Shown: piece by piece, positions 62,329 to 64,000 of the stretch | Layout of the letters: every line of letters starts with the position of its first letter | Position numbering within the stretch: position 1 is the first letter of the stretch | From: an uncultured Amylibacter sp. | GTDB taxonomy: Bacteria; Pseudomonadota; Alphaproteobacteria; Rhodobacterales; Rhodobacteraceae | Length of the DNA: 64,000 nt | Direction of reading: 5' to 3' | Assembly: GCA_905181935.1 (NCBI GenBank) | Contig: CAJIZV010000002.1 | Span: 496,001-560,000 of the forward strand | Translations under genes and position numbers: made by a program | Notes under the pieces: model-generated | The model's database searches: none | Told to the model about the DNA's origin: nothing | The model's input: the letters and a program-made list of their open reading frames with translations, nothing else

Positions 62329-63726
62329 ATGACAAATGCACAAATCGGGCTCATCGGCTTAGGCACTATGGGGGCTGCTCTTGCGTCCAACATCGCCGAC
62401 AATGGCTTTGATATCGCGGTCTGGAACCGTACCAGATCCATCACCAATGATTTTGTCGAAAACGCCGGCGACCTCGCCCCACGGATAACAGGCACCGAAA
62501 CACTCGAAGACCTCGTCGCGGCAATCGCGACACCGAGGGCCATTATTCTAATGGTGCCGGCCGGACAACCCGTCGACGATCAAATTAATGCCCTGCGCCC
62601 CTTGCTGGATGACGATGATCTGATCATCGACGCTGGTAACGCGCTGTTTCATGACACTAATCGCCGCGCGAATGAGGCCCAAGGTCCCTTCCTAGGTATC
62701 GGTGTGTCGGGAGGTGAAGAAGGTGCACGTTTTGGCCCATCCATCATGGGCGGCGGCGAAAAAACGTACTGGGACCGTGTAGCCCATATTCTCAAAGCAA
62801 TCAGTGCTAAACATAAGGGTACTCCATGCGCCACGTGGATGGGTAAAGCGGGCGCAGGCCACTTCGTCAAAGCCGTGCACAATGGGATTGAATACGCTGA
62901 CATGCAGATGATTGCCGAAGTCTATGGAGTTATGCGCGACGGATTTGGCATGTCAGCCCCCGACATCGGCTCTGTATTTGCACGTTGGAACAAAGGCCCA
63001 CTACAGTCCTACCTCATCGAAATTTCTGGCAAGGTCGCCAACGCATTTGACTCAAAATCCAACGGGCCACTTCTGGACATAATCGTTGATGCCGCCGGGC
63101 AGAAAGGCACAGGGCGCTGGACCGCAATAGAAGCTCAGCACCTCACTTCACCAATTCCTGGAATCGAAGCTGCCGTAGTGGCCCGCAATCTGTCATCTCA
63201 ACGCAAAGAGCGCGCTGAAGGCGAAGCAATATTTGGCGCAGCTCCGGTTGCTATAGGGACAGATCAGCTCAGTATTGATCAGCTTGAAACCGGCCTAATT
63301 GCTGGAAAAATCCTTAGCTATGCGCAAGGATTCGCTATGATCAATGCAGCATCAAGCGATTACGACTGGGCTCTGCCTCTTCCCAAAATAGCGCGCGTTT
63401 GGCGAGCAGGGTGCATTATTCGTTCATCGATGCTCGACGACATGGCAACGGCTCTTACCAGAAATCCTGACCGTAATTTGATGCAGGCGCCTGCTTTTGC
63501 CGATCTGCTAAAAGCGCATCACATGGCCCTTCGCCAGATTGTTGCTGTGGGCACGCTCCACGGAATCGCGATGCCTGCCCTAGCGTCAAGTATCGCCTAT
63601 TTTGATGCCATGCGTACATCCCGTGGCACGGCTAACATGATACAAGGCCAGCGTGACTACTTTGGCCGCCACAGTTTTTCACGATTGGATGGTGGAGTTG
63701 GCTGTCACGGACCATGGGCAGAATAA
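62329..63726 (+). CDS. gnd: 6-phosphogluconate dehydrogenase, decarboxylating
   Basis: The 465-residue enzyme converts 6-phosphogluconate to ribulose 5-phosphate and CO2. It has the cofactor motif IGLIGLGTMGAALASNIADNG, the substrate loop GIGVSGGEEGARFGPSIMGGG (about 125-143, read around SGGEEGARFGPS), the catalytic lysine in GAGHFVKAVHNGIEY near 185 and a normal C-terminus RLDGGVGCHGPW. Length matches the long Gnd class. Divergent from the HIBADH-like gene, with an operator between. It completes gluconate catabolism here. Confidence 0.96.
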   Translation: MTNAQIGLIGLGTMGAALASNIADNGFDIAVWNRTRSITNDFVENAGDLAPRITGTETLEDLVAAIATPRAIILMVPAGQPVDDQINALRPLLDDDDLIIDAGNALFHDTNRRANEAQGPFLGIGVSGGEEGARFGPSIMGGGEKTYWDRVAHILKAISAKHKGTPCATWMGKAGAGHFVKAVHNGIEYADMQMIAEVYGVMRDGFGMSAPDIGSVFARWNKGPLQSYLIEISGKVANAFDSKSNGPLLDIIVDAAGQKGTGRWTAIEAQHLTSPIPGIEAAVVARNLSSQRKERAEGEAIFGAAPVAIGTDQLSIDQLETGLIAGKILSYAQGFAMINAASSDYDWALPLPKIARVWRAGCIIRSSMLDDMATALTRNPDRNLMQAPAFADLLKAHHMALRQIVAVGTLHGIAMPALASSIAYFDAMRTSRGTANMIQGQRDYFGRHSFSRLDGGVGCHGPWAE

Positions 63727-63918
63727 CATACAAAGAACAACATCAAATAGCCATCGGCCAATAGCTGCATCTCGGCATTATAATTGACTAAGACGAGAGA
63801 CGGTATTGTACTTGATGTCCTTACACTGATTTCACAGCAACCAATTTAACTGGATTAGTGGTTATGGCGATGAGGCGTTTTTTATTTTGCAAAATTAAAT
63901 TCAAGGATAATTAAAAGG

Positions 63919-63998
63919 TAATCATTGCCAATACTGACTCAATGTATAAATGTTAACGATAACATTTATACATTGACAAATAATCATTGCCAATGCTA
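63919..63998. repeat. short direct repeat flanking the edge operator
   Basis: AATCATTGCCAAT followed by A/GCT occurs at about 63920-63935 and 63982-63997, in the same orientation, with the inverted repeat between them. Confidence 0.55.
63941..63974. promoter_or_regulatory. 34-bp inverted repeat with GntR/IdnR-type core
   Basis: AATGTATAAATGTTA and TAACATTTATACATT pair exactly across ACGA. The centre TGTTAACGATAACA is close to the cluster's TGTTATCGATAACA sites. It should be an operator for a gene to the right of the window, perhaps a sugar-acid transporter. Confidence 0.65.
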
Positions 63999-64000
63999 CT

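Larger units (their letters stand above)
63727..64000. other. right-edge regulatory region
   Basis: No coding frame. It has a 34-bp inverted repeat with an operator-like centre and a short direct repeat on both sides, and probably serves a gene beyond the window. Confidence 0.45.

Noticed and set aside
63800-63812. GGTATTGT at the right end as a third IS6 end
   Set aside because: Only the first eight bases match the terminal repeat; the sequence then diverges.
1-64000. CRISPR array, tRNA or rRNA genes
   Set aside because: No regularly spaced repeats and no convincing cloverleaf or rRNA sequence were seen by eye on either strand; a covariance-model scan was not possible.

Overview
The window looks like the chromosome of a low-GC marine alphaproteobacterium, most likely a streamlined Roseobacter-type member of the Rhodobacterales. 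This is inferred from the gene content, not from a marker gene. The content includes three TRAP uptake systems, two polyamine/iron-type ABC systems, four EamA exporters, a DddQ-type DMSP lyase, an AcnX-type dehydratase, and metA beside a small P-loop ATPase. No rRNA, tRNA or CRISPR array was recognised. Most of the window is very AT-rich; from about 55.5 kb to 63.7 kb the GC content and codon choice rise visibly.

Layout. 0.4-5.6 kb (+): FkbM-type methyltransferase, two EamA exporters around a gamma-glutamylcyclotransferase-like protein, a P-loop ATPase, metA and a zinc-ribbon protein. 5.7-7.6 kb: a serine recombinase next to two decayed genes, one a TspO homologue with two nonsense codons. 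7.6-13.6 kb (-), divergent from a LysR regulator: DadA-type oxidase, TRAP transporter, BASS-type permease and Asp/Glu racemase-like protein, probably for uptake and oxidation of a D- or cyclic amino acid. 14.6-18.7 kb (-): 2OG-Fe(II) oxygenase, EamA exporter and fused AcnX dehydratase. 18.8-22.0 kb (-): renalase-like flavoprotein, a photolyase-like protein with its domains in permuted order, and a divergent FolD. 22.4-26.9 kb (-): TRAP transporter, OsmC-like protein and cytochrome P450. 28.0-33.4 kb (-): PotABCD-like ABC transporter and a PuuB-like flavin oxidase. 33.9-39.6 kb (+): DddQ-like lyase, cupin, GMC oxidoreductase, enolase-superfamily enzyme, class III aminotransferase and carboxymuconolactone-decarboxylase-like protein.

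39.8-46.3 kb (-): S49 peptidase, then a LacI regulator, a binding-protein ABC transporter and a GpdQ/CpdA-like phosphodiesterase. 47.1-49.8 kb: yaeQ and the pseudouridine genes psuK-psuG. 50.5-53.3 kb (-): a TAXI-type TRAP transporter. 53.45-55.36 kb: two 803-bp IS6-family copies in direct orientation, the second frameshifted. 55.5-63.7 kb: a GC-richer L-idonate/gluconate cluster with a LacI regulator, two HIBADH-family dehydrogenases, gntK, an idnO-type SDR, a 2-hydroxyacid dehydrogenase, idnD and gnd. Copies of a TGTTATCGATAACA-type operator lie in its divergent promoters and at the right edge of the window.

The enzymes of the last cluster make a full route: L-idonate to 5-ketogluconate (IdnD), to gluconate (IdnO-type SDR), to 6-phosphogluconate (GntK), to ribulose 5-phosphate (Gnd). 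The most unusual items are the permuted photolyase/renalase pair, the FolD with changed cyclohydrolase residues, the P450-OsmC-TRAP operon, the DddQ-GMC-enolase-aminotransferase operon, the shared dyad repeat upstream of two genes near 27 kb, and the IS6-bordered change in composition.
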